From contig JAYOLL010000011.1 of NCBI GenBank assembly GCA_038120295.1, positions 1 to 64,000 on the forward strand: a stretch of 64,000 nt of DNA, in the 5' to 3' direction. The DNA is from JAYOEY01 sp038120295. GTDB lineage: Bacteria; Pseudomonadota; Alphaproteobacteria; MPNO01; UBA2964. Below the pieces are notes generated by a model that was not told the origin of the DNA, made no database searches, and saw only the letters and a program-made list of their open reading frames with translations. Of this stretch, positions 8,047 through 17,042 are shown in pieces; within the stretch, counting starts at the first letter, position 1; each line of letters begins with the position of its first letter. Made by a program: the position numbers and the translations under genes.

Positions 8047-8994
8047 ATGGAGAATCTCAAGCTCGCCACCGGGAATTACGGTACGACGAAACAGCTCAAG
8101 ACCCGCAACAGGCTCTCGGACCGGATCACGGTCGAGTATGTCGAGGGCGAACCGATCCTCACCTATGTCCGCCGGTTGTGCCGGACGCCGGATTTCGACA
8201 ACGCGCCATTCGAAATCTGTGAAATGCCGATCACGACCTATCTGACGGCGAAATCCTTCGGAAAACCGTTTACCGCGATCCCGATTTTCGTGACCCGCAA
8301 TTTTCATCACTGGGCGCTGTGGTGTTCGAAAAAGGCCGGGATCGAGAGCCCGAAGGATTTCGAGGGCAAGACGGTCGGCGTCAATCGCGGCTACACCGTG
8401 ACGACCGGGCTCTGGGCGCGCGGCATGCTGGAGACGCAGTACGGTGTTGATCTTGAAAAGGTCCGCTGGGCCGCGACAGATGATGAGCATGTCGCGGAGT
8501 TCGTTCTGCCTCCCAACTGCGACTACGAGTATCGCGGCAGGACTATGGTCGACCTGTTCGAGGCAGGTCTGATTGCGGGTGCTATCGGCGACATCAAGTC
8601 CGACTCAGACGATATCCGGCCGCTGATACCGAACGCGCGCGAAGCGGGTTTCGAGTACTACAGGAAGACCGGTATCTATCCGGTCAACCATACCGTGGTA
8701 ATCCTGAATTCGGTGCTGGAACGGGATCCTGAAATCGCCATGGATGTCTACCGGGCCTTTGACGAGTCGAAACAGGCCTACGTGGATTCCCTGGATTCGA
8801 TTAAGGACCCGACCCCGCTAGATGAACTCAATATCGCGCTGCGCGATGGGCTTGGCGGGGACCCGTTTCCCAACGGCGTGAAAGCCAATGAGAAAGCGAT
8901 CGATGCGCTGACGCGGTTTGCCGTCGATCAGCACATCGTAAAAGACAAGTACAAACCGGAAGAACTCTTCGCCGCGGCAACGCTCGGCACTTGA
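8047..8994 (+). CDS. 4,5-dihydroxyphthalate decarboxylase-like (Pht5-like, SBP-fold) protein
   Basis: This 315-residue protein has no signal peptide. The general look (LKLATGNYG, then EICEMPITTYL, IPIFVTRNFHH and FEGKTVGVNRGYT) matches proteins annotated as 4,5-dihydroxyphthalate decarboxylase, which share the NMT1/periplasmic-binding fold but work in the cytoplasm. The family reaction removes one carboxylate from 4,5-dihydroxyphthalate to give protocatechuate. Proximity to a TRAP transporter (DctP starts 84 bases downstream) supports an imported aromatic acid. The alternative is a cytoplasmic or leaderless ABC-type binding protein. The decarboxylase name comes from family resemblance, not from identified catalytic residues. 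Confidence 0.68.
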   Translation: MENLKLATGNYGTTKQLKTRNRLSDRITVEYVEGEPILTYVRRLCRTPDFDNAPFEICEMPITTYLTAKSFGKPFTAIPIFVTRNFHHWALWCSKKAGIESPKDFEGKTVGVNRGYTVTTGLWARGMLETQYGVDLEKVRWAATDDEHVAEFVLPPNCDYEYRGRTMVDLFEAGLIAGAIGDIKSDSDDIRPLIPNAREAGFEYYRKTGIYPVNHTVVILNSVLERDPEIAMDVYRAFDESKQAYVDSLDSIKDPTPLDELNIALRDGLGGDPFPNGVKANEKAIDALTRFAVDQHIVKDKYKPEELFAAATLGT

Positions 8995-9078
8995 CCGTCA
9001 GGCATAGTGTCGTTGATCGGGAGTCGCGCAAATGCAAAACTTCTGCCAGCTTAGCGATATTCAGGGGAGATCTGATTC

Positions 9079-10113
9079 ATGAACATGATATCGAAAATCG
9101 CCGTTGCGGCGCTTGCCTTACCGCTTCTCGCCGGTCCGTCGGTCGCGCAGGACGTTACGCTCCGGCTTCATACTTTCTTGCCGCCGCCCTCTAACCCCAT
9201 CAAGACGTTTGTGAAGCCATGGGCCGATAAGGTCGCGAAGGAATCCGGCGGCAAGCTCAAAATTCAGATCTATCCTTCCATGCAGCTTGGCGGAAAGCCG
9301 CCGCAGCTTGTCGACCAGGTCAAGGACGGCGTCGTGGATATTATCTGGACGCTGCCCGGTTACACCGCCGGGCGTTTCCCCAAGCTCGAAGTCTTCGAAC
9401 TGCCGCTGGTGCATACCGGACCGCTGGCGACCACGCTGGCCATTCAGGAATACGCGAAAAAGCATCTGCTGGACGGGGAGTTCAAGGACTACCATGTTCT
9501 GCTGCTGCATTGCCATGCGGGTTCAATGTTCCAGACAAAGAAGGCGATCCGTAAGGTGAGCGACCTGCGCGGCCAGAAGATCCGCACCGCGACCCGGGTC
9601 GGCGGCTGGTATCTGGCGCAGCTCGGCGCGGTTCCCGTCGGGGCTCCGCTTCCGGCAATTCCGCAGATGCTGTCGAAAGGCGTGATCAGCGGTGCCATGC
9701 TGCCTTTCGAAATCGCCCCGGCGATCAAGATGCAGGACCTGGTGTCCAATTTCAGCCAGCTTGAAGGCAGCCAGCCTCGCATGAACACCTCGACCTTTAG
9801 CTTCCTGATGAACAAGAACAGCTATGCCAAGCTGCCCGCCGACCTGAAGAAGGTCATCGATAATAATTCCGGTGACAACATCGCCAAATGGGTCGGTCAG
9901 AACTGGGCCGATATCGAAGTGCCGTCGCGCAAAATCATGGCGTCGAAGAAGAAGAACAAGTTCCATACCATCCCCGCCGGGGAAGTCGCCAAAATGCAGA
10001 AGGCCGCGGGTCCGGTGATCGACCGCTGGCTCAAGGAGATGAAGGGCCGAGGAATCGACGGCGCGGCGCTTCTTGCCGATGCGCGGGCGATGATCGCCAG
10101 GCACAGCAAATAG
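9079..10113 (+). CDS. dctP: TRAP transporter solute-binding protein (DctP family)
   Basis: This 344-residue protein has a signal peptide cut near SVAQ-DVTLRLHTFLPPP. The DctP fold shows in KPWADKVAKESGGKLKIQIYPSMQLGG and DLRGQKIRTATRVGGWYL, the latter carrying the Arg that usually salt-bridges the ligand carboxylate. Known family role: captures an organic acid in the periplasm and hands it to the DctQ/DctM sodium symporter, both encoded directly downstream. Ligand unknown; the Pht5-like neighbour hints at an aromatic dicarboxylate. Confidence 0.92.
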   Translation: MNMISKIAVAALALPLLAGPSVAQDVTLRLHTFLPPPSNPIKTFVKPWADKVAKESGGKLKIQIYPSMQLGGKPPQLVDQVKDGVVDIIWTLPGYTAGRFPKLEVFELPLVHTGPLATTLAIQEYAKKHLLDGEFKDYHVLLLHCHAGSMFQTKKAIRKVSDLRGQKIRTATRVGGWYLAQLGAVPVGAPLPAIPQMLSKGVISGAMLPFEIAPAIKMQDLVSNFSQLEGSQPRMNTSTFSFLMNKNSYAKLPADLKKVIDNNSGDNIAKWVGQNWADIEVPSRKIMASKKKNKFHTIPAGEVAKMQKAAGPVIDRWLKEMKGRGIDGAALLADARAMIARHSK

Positions 10114-10140
10114 TCGTCTCGATCCGTCAAGTTTCGAAAC

Positions 10141-10671
10141 GTGTCCGAGAGTTCCGGAAGGGAGAACCGGCCCACCGACAGGGCGGGCCGGTTTCTCTAT
10201 AATATAACCCGCCCGCTCGCGCTTCTCGGGGGCGTCGTCCTCTGCCTGATGGGCGTACTCACGACCGTCAGCGTAACTGGACGGTATTTTTTTGACTCCC
10301 CGGTTTTTGGGGACTTCGAACTGATCGCGCTCGGTACCGGGATCGCGATCTTCTCGTTTTTGCCGCACTGCCAGCTCATGCGGGAGAACGTCATCGTCGA
10401 TTTCTTTCTGAGCGGAACATCGAAGCGGTTCCAGGCGTCATTCGATATCGTCGGCAATCTGACCTACGCGATCATTATCACCCTGATGACCTGGCGATTG
10501 CCTATCGGCGGGTATGAGCTCTACGAGATGAAACAGTCGACATTCATGCTCGGCATCCCGCAATGGTCGACCTTTCCGTACGCGCTGCTGTGTCTTTTCG
10601 TGCTTCTTGTCGTCTGCGTTTACACGACGGTGCGCAGCTTTAACGAAGCGCGTCTGGGCAGGACCCTTTAG
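10141..10671 (+). CDS. dctQ: TRAP transporter small membrane subunit (DctQ)
   Basis: The 176 residues include four hydrophobic helices, starting around ALLGGVVLCLMGVLTTVSV and ending ALLCLFVLLVVCVYTTV. Between them lies the R-E-N-V-I-V-D-F-F stretch typical of DctQ proteins. The start is a GTG at 10141. It sits 27 bases after dctP and 12 bases before dctM, in the standard P-Q-M order. Confidence 0.88.
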   Translation: MSESSGRENRPTDRAGRFLYNITRPLALLGGVVLCLMGVLTTVSVTGRYFFDSPVFGDFELIALGTGIAIFSFLPHCQLMRENVIVDFFLSGTSKRFQASFDIVGNLTYAIIITLMTWRLPIGGYELYEMKQSTFMLGIPQWSTFPYALLCLFVLLVVCVYTTVRSFNEARLGRTL

Positions 10672-10683
10672 GCGGTATCGGCG

Positions 10684-12009
10684 ATGGACAGTCTTGCCAT
10701 AGGCGGCCTCGGCTTTGCGGTCCTGCTGGTTCTTCTGGCGCTGAGAATTCCCATCGGTGTCGCGATGCTGGCGGTCGGCATGGTCGGCTATACCATCATT
10801 GCCGGCATCGACCCGCTGCTGTCCTATCTCAAGACAGAGATGTTCTGGCGCTATACGACGTTCGAGCTATCGGTCGTGCCGCTATTCGTGCTGATGGGGC
10901 ATTTCGCCGCCAAGGCGGGGTTGAGCCAGGCGCTGTTCCGGTCCGCCAATGTCTGGCTGGGGCATTTTCGCGGCGGGATCGCCATGGCGGCGATCGGCGG
11001 TTGCGCCGGCTTCGGCGCCATCGCGGGATCGTCGCTGGCGACGGCGGCGACCATGGGACAGGTCGCCCTGCCGGAACTGCGGCGCTACAACTATTCTGGC
11101 GCCCTGGCGACCGGTGCGCTGGCCGCCGGCGGCACGCTCGGTATCTTGATTCCGCCGTCTGTAGTGCTGATCATTTACGCCATCATCGTAGAGGCGAATA
11201 TCGTCACCCTGTTCCAGGCCGCTTTCCTGCCGGGAATCCTCGCTGCCATAGGCTATGTCATCGCCATCGCCATCGTCGTCCGCATCAATCCCGAGGCCGG
11301 GCCAGCCGGAGAGCGGACGTCGAGCGCGGAGAGATGGGCGGCCTTGCTGGATATCTGGCCCGTCATTGTGATCTTCGGGCTCGTCATGGGCGGCATCTAT
11401 ATCGGCTTTTTCACGCCGACCGAGGGGGCAGCGGTCGGGGTCGTCGGCACGTTTCTGATCGCGGTCACGCGCGGCGGCATGCGCTGGGACGGTTTCTGCG
11501 ATGCGCTGATCGGTGCAGCCAATACTTCGGGACTGATCTTTCTGATCCTGCTGGGCGCGGCGATCTTCAACGCGTTTCTCGGCTTTTCGAACCTGCCCCT
11601 TGCCGCCGCGGAATTCTTCAAGGAATCCGGCTTTCCACCCATGACCGTCCTGCTGACGATGGTGCTGCTGTTCATTCTGCTCGGTTTCGTGATGGACTCG
11701 CTGTCGATGATCCTGCTGACCGTGCCGATCTTCTGGCCGATCATCGGCGCGCTCGATTTCGGCATGGACCCGGACGATCTGAAGCTCTGGTTCGGGATCA
11801 TCACGCTGATCGTCGTTGAAGTAGGGCTGATCACGCCGCCTGTCGGGCTAAACGTGTTTGTCATCAATTCGCTGGCGAAAGACGTGCCCATGATTGAGAC
11901 CTTTAAGGGCGTGGTTCCATTCTTTTTGTCCGATGCGGTGCGCGTGGCGATCCTCATCGCTTTCCCCGCGATCACGCTGGTGGTGCCTCACCTGATGGCG
12001 GTCGAATGA
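10684..12009 (+). CDS. dctM: TRAP transporter large permease subunit (DctM)
   Basis: This 441-residue, very hydrophobic protein has the DctM hallmarks: FVLMGHFAAKAGLSQALF, GFGAIAGSSLATAATMG, LAAGGTLGILIPPSVVLIIY, and a second-half counterpart ending LITPPVGLNVFVINSLA. It carries the sodium-coupled transport path in the inner membrane. Its stop overlaps the J-domain gene start (ATGA), which points to translational coupling. Confidence 0.94.
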   Translation: MDSLAIGGLGFAVLLVLLALRIPIGVAMLAVGMVGYTIIAGIDPLLSYLKTEMFWRYTTFELSVVPLFVLMGHFAAKAGLSQALFRSANVWLGHFRGGIAMAAIGGCAGFGAIAGSSLATAATMGQVALPELRRYNYSGALATGALAAGGTLGILIPPSVVLIIYAIIVEANIVTLFQAAFLPGILAAIGYVIAIAIVVRINPEAGPAGERTSSAERWAALLDIWPVIVIFGLVMGGIYIGFFTPTEGAAVGVVGTFLIAVTRGGMRWDGFCDALIGAANTSGLIFLILLGAAIFNAFLGFSNLPLAAAEFFKESGFPPMTVLLTMVLLFILLGFVMDSLSMILLTVPIFWPIIGALDFGMDPDDLKLWFGIITLIVVEVGLITPPVGLNVFVINSLAKDVPMIETFKGVVPFFLSDAVRVAILIAFPAITLVVPHLMAVE

Positions 12010-12644
12010 ACGCGTATGAACTGCTCGGTATCGGACGCAAGGCGACGCTCGAGGAGATCAAGCGCGCCTACCGGCAGCTTGCGAAGGATCTCCATCCCGA
12101 CGTGAATTCGGGCGACGGGGAGGCTGCGGAGAGATTCAAGGCGATCACCGCGGCCTATAACCTGCTGGCGGATGCGAAGAAGCGGGTTGAGTACGACCGG
12201 ACGGAAAGCCGGAGAGACCCTAACGCCGCACCGCAGGACTGGGAAAAAGGCGGCGCCTGGTTCGATTTCGAGATCGACGAAACCACCGGCGAACGGATCA
12301 TCGATCTTTATGGAGACGTGGCGGGACGACGGCTCGGGCGGGTATCGGGCGTTGCCGCGACGTCAATGACGATGAAGGGACAGGATGTCGCCGCCGACCT
12401 GAAAATTACGGAGTCGGAAGCGCGTGACGGCATCTGCAAGCTTGTAACGACCTTTACGGGACTGACGGTTGCGGTGGACGTACCGCCGGCAGCCTGCAAC
12501 GGGCAGGTCGTGACGATTGAGGGGTTCGGGATCGAGGGCTTTGGCGGCGGGCCGCCGGGCGATCTCAACGTTGTGGTTCAGCTGTTGCCTGACCCCAGCA
12601 TCGAAGACGGATCGGCGGAGCAGGGTGAAGGCGACGATGGCTGA
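12006..12644 (+). CDS. J-domain (DnaJ-like) protein
   Basis: The 212 residues hold a J domain at residues 1-65, with the essential HPD loop in AKDLHPDVNSGDGE and a FKAITAAYNLLAD helix. A short linker follows, then an approximately 110-residue beta-rich region resembling one DnaJ/CbpA C-terminal substrate-binding domain (TVAVDVPPAACNGQVVTIEG, then GDLNVVVQLLPD). There is no zinc-finger CXXCXGXG region. J proteins stimulate Hsp70 ATPase. The unusual point is position: it overlaps dctM by 4 bases and the isomerase gene by 8, so it is translationally coupled inside a transport/catabolic operon. Confidence 0.85.
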   Translation: MNAYELLGIGRKATLEEIKRAYRQLAKDLHPDVNSGDGEAAERFKAITAAYNLLADAKKRVEYDRTESRRDPNAAPQDWEKGGAWFDFEIDETTGERIIDLYGDVAGRRLGRVSGVAATSMTMKGQDVAADLKITESEARDGICKLVTTFTGLTVAVDVPPAACNGQVVTIEGFGIEGFGGGPPGDLNVVVQLLPDPSIEDGSAEQGEGDDG

Positions 12645-13467
12645 TCTCTCCCGCCTTTCGATCAACCAGGTCACCACGCAGGGACAATGGTCCCTGTCGG
12701 AAGCTATAGAAGGGTACGCGCGGCACAACGTCCCCGCGATCGGGATTTTTCGCGATATGCTGGAGGAATGCGGGCTGGACCGGGCGGTATCACTGGTCAG
12801 GGATTCCGGGCTTCGGGTTGCGAGCCTGTGTGCCGGAGGTCGCTTCGCCACGGCGACAGAGATCACCTGGCAGAACTGTCTCGACGACAATCGCCGCGCT
12901 ATCGAGGAAGCGCAGGCTTTGGGCGCGCAATGCCTCGTGCTGATCGGTGGCGGCTTGCCTACCGGTTCGAAGGATATCAATGGCGCACGGGCCCGGTTTC
13001 AGGAGGGGGTTGCTGAAATTCTTGGCGATGCCCGGTCGGCCGGGGTCGCGCTCGGGATCGAGCCGCAGCACCCGATGTCTGCGGCGGACCGCGGATGCCT
13101 GTCGGGCCTCGCGCTTGCCAACGACATGTGCGATGCGCTCGGCGACCGTGGCGGCGATACGGTTGGGGTCGTGATCGACGTATACCATGTGTGGTGGGAG
13201 CATCGGCTGGACGAAGAGATTGCCCGGTCGAAAGGCCGTATCCGTATGTTCCATCTCAACGACTGGCTGTCGCCGACTGCGAGCACCCGCAACCAGCGCG
13301 GCATGATGGGAGACGGCATAATCGACCTGCCGCGCCTGCGGAAAGAAGTGGAAGATGCAGGTTACGAGGGTTTCCTCGAGGTCGAAATCATGAACGCCGA
13401 TCTGTGGAAAATGGATCCCGACGATCTCGTCCGGCTCTGTATCGAGCGATACGAGACGGCCTGCTGA
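12637..13467 (+). CDS. Sugar phosphate isomerase/epimerase-like TIM barrel protein
   Basis: I use the ATG at 12637 (276 aa), because the longer frame upstream lies in the J-domain gene. The xylose-isomerase-like barrel shows in AQALGAQCLVLIGGGLP, GVALGIEPQHPM (metal-ligand Glu), VGVVIDVYHVWWE (Asp/His), IRMFHLNDWL (His) and a C-terminal EGFLEVEIMN (Glu), together the usual E-D-H-E divalent-metal set. Family members isomerise or dehydrate sugars, inositols or dehydroshikimate; the substrate here is open. It is the last gene of the TRAP operon and converges on the LysR gene with a 3-base gap. Confidence 0.83.
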   Translation: MADLSRLSINQVTTQGQWSLSEAIEGYARHNVPAIGIFRDMLEECGLDRAVSLVRDSGLRVASLCAGGRFATATEITWQNCLDDNRRAIEEAQALGAQCLVLIGGGLPTGSKDINGARARFQEGVAEILGDARSAGVALGIEPQHPMSAADRGCLSGLALANDMCDALGDRGGDTVGVVIDVYHVWWEHRLDEEIARSKGRIRMFHLNDWLSPTASTRNQRGMMGDGIIDLPRLRKEVEDAGYEGFLEVEIMNADLWKMDPDDLVRLCIERYETAC

Positions 13468-13470
13468 CGG

Positions 13471-14382
13471 TCAGCTTTCCCCAAACCCGCCGGCCTTGAT
13501 CATTCTGCCGATTTCGTCGTCGATCAGCCGTTCGAGTTCCGTCATTGCCGGCGTTGGAGCGCGGTCGGCCCGGCGCACCAGCGTGCGGGTAATGGTCAGC
13601 CCTTCGATTGGAACGGCGCGATATCTGTTCTCCAGCAGTCCTGCTGCGATGGAAGAGTAGGGAAGAACGCCGTATCCCAGACGGCGCTCGACGAAATCCT
13701 GGACGACATCGATATTGGCGACCTCGTGCCGGACGGTGAAGCCGATCTGTGCTTCGGCCGCCATGCGGTCGAGTTTGATACGGCTTCCCGCCGGCCTGGG
13801 CAGCAGGATCAGGGGCAGGGGTGCCAGATCGGCGATGCCGCACGATTCCCGAGGCATCGCCCCGTCGCCTTTTGCGCCGACCAGATATTCCTGTTCCGTC
13901 ACCAGTGGCTTTAAAACCAGGCTGGCGCGTGGTTCGGGATCCACCATTACGGCAAGATCGATGGAGCCCGTGTCGATCCCTTCCAGCAGCAAATACGGCA
14001 CCCCTTCGACGAAGCGCAAATTAACGTTGGGGTATTCACGGCTGAATCGTTCTGCGAGCGGCCCGTACAGAATCCGGCTGGTCGTGGAGGTGGTACCGAT
14101 CACAGCCTCGCCGCTCGGCGATGTCGCCTGCGCCATGACATCTGCCCGGGCGCGTTCCAGCTCGTTTAAGATGTGATGAGCCCGCTCCAGCAGGACGGCT
14201 CCGGACGGGGTAACGGATACGCCCCGCGACTTGCGTTCGAACAGCTTTACCCCGAGTTCTTCCTCAAGCGCCTTGGCATGACGGCTCAGGGCGGATTGCG
14301 CCACATGCAGTCTTTCGGCGGCTTCGCTGAAGCTGCCGTAATCGGCGATTGCCGCGAAGTATCTCAATTGGCGAAAGTCCAT
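13471..14382 (-). CDS. LysR-family transcriptional regulator
   Basis: 303 residues, standard length. The N-terminal winged helix (MDFRQLRYFAAIADYGSFSEAAERLHVAQSALSRHAKALE region, residues 1-40) is textbook LysR. A periplasmic-binding-like effector domain occupies residues about 90-295. It is divergent from the first UbiD gene (191 bases between starts) and is the natural candidate regulator for that gene and perhaps the UbiD cluster. Its effector is probably the aromatic acid or its product. I found no convincing T-N11-A palindrome. Confidence 0.92.
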   Translation of the reverse strand: MDFRQLRYFAAIADYGSFSEAAERLHVAQSALSRHAKALEEELGVKLFERKSRGVSVTPSGAVLLERAHHILNELERARADVMAQATSPSGEAVIGTTSTTSRILYGPLAERFSREYPNVNLRFVEGVPYLLLEGIDTGSIDLAVMVDPEPRASLVLKPLVTEQEYLVGAKGDGAMPRESCGIADLAPLPLILLPRPAGSRIKLDRMAAEAQIGFTVRHEVANIDVVQDFVERRLGYGVLPYSSIAAGLLENRYRAVPIEGLTITRTLVRRADRAPTPAMTELERLIDDEIGRMIKAGGFGES

Positions 14383-14573
14383 GCCAGAAAAATGCCCTGA
14401 TCTGAATGAATTAGCCCCTGTTTGGCTCTATGTTATCTCGTTTAGGTATATCGACAATAGCAACACGGTATTTGCCGGGATTCGAGACTCCTCGTAATGT
14501 CCTGTCACGCTGCGGCAAAAGGGTCGTAGCGCACCGGCATTCGGCCGGAATCTCTAAATCAGGGAGTATCTAC

Positions 14574-16061
14574 ATGGCAGACAATACAGCGCCTGCAGCT
14601 GCAGGCAGCAATGTCGGCGCCAACATGACCTATGAGGACATGCGCGAATGGATCGTCGAGGCTGAAAAGCTCGGCGAACTGCGCGTCGTCAAGGGCGCCA
14701 GCTGGGAAAAGGATATCGGTCTCGCGTCCGAAGTCGTGCAGCACGACGAAAACGCGCCCTGCATCGTGTTCGACGATGTGCCCGGATGCCCGCCCGGCTT
14801 CCGCATGCTGATCAATTTCTTTGCAGGCAAGCGGAAATGCATGACGATGGGCTTCCCGCCGGAGTTCAACAAGCTTGAGCTGACCGACGGCGTCCACGCC
14901 CACATGAAATCGGTTGAGCCGATCCCGCACAAGATCGTCAAGGACGGCCCGATCCTCGAGAATGTTCTCGAAGGCGACGACATCGACATCGAGAAGTTCC
15001 CCGCTCCGATGTGGCACGACAAGGACGGCGGCCGTTATATCGGCACCGGTTCCTATAACGTCACGCGCGACCCGGAAACCGGCTGGATCAATATCGGTAC
15101 CTACCGCGTGATGATCCAGGACAAGAACCATGTCGGGTTCTACATTTCGCCCGGCAAGCACGGTCGGATCCATCGCGACAAGTACGAGGCGAAGGGCGAG
15201 GCCATGCCGGCGCTGATCGTTCTCGGCGGCGACCCGATGGCGTTCCTGATGGGCTGCACGGAAATGCCGCCGAACACGAACGAACTCGACATTCTTGGCG
15301 GCTATCGCGGCCATGCGATCGAGTGCATCGAAGGCAAGCACACCGGCCTGCCGTTCCCGGCCAATGCCGAGATCGTGGTCGAAGGCTTCATCGAGCCCGA
15401 CAACAAGAAGCTCGAAGGACCGTTCGGCGAATGGACCGGTTATTACGGTTCGGACGTCCGTCCGGAGCCGCAGCTGACAATCAAGGCGATCTATCACCGC
15501 AACGATCCGATCATCCTTGGTTGCCCCCCGCTGCGTCCGCCGGATGAGCTGGCGCGTTACCGTGCGGTCACCCGTTCCGCGGCGCTGAAGGAAAATATCG
15601 AGAAGGCGGGCGTTCCTGACGTCGTCGGCGTCTGGGCGCATGAATGCGGCACCGCCCGCATGCTGCTCGCGATCTCGATCAAGCAGCGTTATCCGGGTCA
15701 TTCGATGCAGACTGGCCATGTCGCTGCGATGTGTCACCTGGGCGCCTATGCCGGCAAATACGTGGTCGTCGTCGATGACGACGTCGATGTCACCAACCTC
15801 GAGGAGCTGATCTGGGCCATGATTACCCGGTCCGATCCGGCGACCTCGATCGACATCATCCACAATTGCTGGTCGACGCCGCTCGATCCGCGGATTTCTC
15901 CGGAAGACCGCGCGAAGGGCAACCTGACCAACAGCCGCGCCATCATCGACGCCTGCCGGCCGTTCCACTGGAAGGACCAGTTCCCTGCCGTGAACATGCC
16001 CGAGCCGGAAGTGATGAAGGAAGCGTATGAGAAATGGGGCCATCTCTGCGAGAAGCCCTGA
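14574..16061 (+). CDS. UbiD-family decarboxylase, paralogue 1
   Basis: I start at ATG 14574 (495 aa) after AGGGAG, rather than at the 48-codon upstream extension. Family knowledge: these enzymes use prenylated FMN with Mn2+ and K+ to decarboxylate (or carboxylate) unsaturated and aromatic acids. Equivalents of the known ligands are present: N173 and R178 in NIGTYR, H196 in SPGKHGRIH, the AEIVVEG glutamates, and the catalytic E281 and E286 in EGPFGE. The motif set is complete, so it should be active if prFMN is supplied, but no UbiX gene is in the window. It is divergent from LysR. The substrate is not deducible. Confidence 0.92.
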   Translation: MADNTAPAAAGSNVGANMTYEDMREWIVEAEKLGELRVVKGASWEKDIGLASEVVQHDENAPCIVFDDVPGCPPGFRMLINFFAGKRKCMTMGFPPEFNKLELTDGVHAHMKSVEPIPHKIVKDGPILENVLEGDDIDIEKFPAPMWHDKDGGRYIGTGSYNVTRDPETGWINIGTYRVMIQDKNHVGFYISPGKHGRIHRDKYEAKGEAMPALIVLGGDPMAFLMGCTEMPPNTNELDILGGYRGHAIECIEGKHTGLPFPANAEIVVEGFIEPDNKKLEGPFGEWTGYYGSDVRPEPQLTIKAIYHRNDPIILGCPPLRPPDELARYRAVTRSAALKENIEKAGVPDVVGVWAHECGTARMLLAISIKQRYPGHSMQTGHVAAMCHLGAYAGKYVVVVDDDVDVTNLEELIWAMITRSDPATSIDIIHNCWSTPLDPRISPEDRAKGNLTNSRAIIDACRPFHWKDQFPAVNMPEPEVMKEAYEKWGHLCEKP

Positions 16062-16087
16062 TTTCCGGACAATAGCGTAACGATGCG

Positions 16088-16121
16088 TTCGGCCATCGCT
16101 CCCCTGGGGGCGGTGGCCGAA
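16088..16121. terminator. Long hairpin between convergent genes
   Basis: Arms TTCGGCCATCGC (16088-16099) and GCGGTGGCCGAA (16110-16121) pair over 12 positions with one G-U wobble. Four further CCCC/GGGG pairs close the loop. There is no long T run, so terminator activity is likely but not certain. Confidence 0.55.
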
Positions 16122-16136
16122 ATCGTTTCCGGAAGA

Positions 16137-16835
16137 CTATCTGCGCCGGAATGCAGCCATGAAGATCAGCCCGGCCATCATCAGGCCGAGCGGTCCAGGC
16201 CCCGATAACGGGATATCGATCTGTTCGGATATGGCGTAGATGCGGCGTTCTGTCTCCGGCAAAGAAGAGTCGAAACGAACCCAGGTCGAGGTCGTTGAGG
16301 ACAGAAAGCCGATTTCCGGGAAACTGGCGCCCATGGGTCGCCCGGGGAATACGGTGCCGTCCGTCGTCGTTCCGGTGCCGACGAAAAGCGTGCCGGAGGT
16401 AACGGCATCGCCGGTTTCCATGACGTCAAACGGTCGATCCAGAGAGCCGTCCCAGAGATCGTCGTTGCTGTCGACGAGCTTTGTACCGTCAAGCAGGAAG
16501 ATCGGAACGCCCACGGAGCCACCGAATTCGGTTGAAGGCTTCGTGAAGGTATTGTCGTGTGCGTCGACTGTTCCGGTGGAAACGACCGCGAACCAGTTCA
16601 GTTCGAGATCCGCCAGTTCGGTGACCGAATTCGCAACCGACGTCACGAAATCGTTGTAAACCGAGACATCGCCGGAAACCGCATCCGTCGTGACGCTGGT
16701 CACGAAAGCCAGCCGGTATGAGTCTCCGAATCCTATCCCTGCCGGCTGTACGACCGGCGCGCCAAAGGCTGTCGCCGTGAGGCAGACCCAGGCGGAGAAA
16801 ATGCAGATAAGCCTATTTGTCAGGCTTGAAATCAT
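16137..16835 (-). CDS. Secreted protein with a PEP-CTERM/VPLPA-like sorting tail
   Basis: This 232-residue protein has an N-terminal signal peptide (ICIFSAWVCLTATAFGAP) and a Ser/Thr/Val-rich body without recognisable catalytic motifs. Its C-terminal tail is IPLSGPGPLGLMMAGLIFMAAFRRR (residues 208-232): a short Pro motif, one hydrophobic helix and a terminal Arg cluster. That layout is typical of exosortase-processed VPLPA/PEP-CTERM proteins, which are sorted to the surface with exopolysaccharide. No exosortase is in the window. The gene sits oppositely oriented between UbiD 1 and UbiD 2 and looks unrelated to them. Confidence 0.68.
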   Translation of the reverse strand: MISSLTNRLICIFSAWVCLTATAFGAPVVQPAGIGFGDSYRLAFVTSVTTDAVSGDVSVYNDFVTSVANSVTELADLELNWFAVVSTGTVDAHDNTFTKPSTEFGGSVGVPIFLLDGTKLVDSNDDLWDGSLDRPFDVMETGDAVTSGTLFVGTGTTTDGTVFPGRPMGASFPEIGFLSSTTSTWVRFDSSLPETERRIYAISEQIDIPLSGPGPLGLMMAGLIFMAAFRRR

Positions 16836-17042
16836 CTACATATCGCCCCGAAGGTCCCTTATTTATGGCGCACACGCCACCGTCCCGACAAACCCTGTCA
16901 GGATTGCTCTACTTCTCAGTGTCGTGAAACGCATTCTAGCCCGGGAATCGAGGAAATCCATTATCTTTCGGCGTTTTGGTCCTGTGTGGCCGCTGGCGGA
17001 TGTGCCTGAAACCGGTTAAAAGAAGCGGAAAGAGGTTAGGAC

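Noticed and set aside
14383..14573. A LysR-type T-N11-A palindrome between LysR and UbiD 1
   Set aside because: Several loose candidates exist in the AT-rich stretch 14425-14475 but none is a convincing dyad, so I did not annotate one.
14559..16043. A 494-codon open frame antisense to UbiD 1, with a similar one at 49758-51245 antisense to UbiD 4
   Set aside because: They are mirror frames created by high GC and codon bias; the translations are Arg/Asp/His/Val-rich without family resemblance, and the sense genes have clear active sites and ribosome sites.
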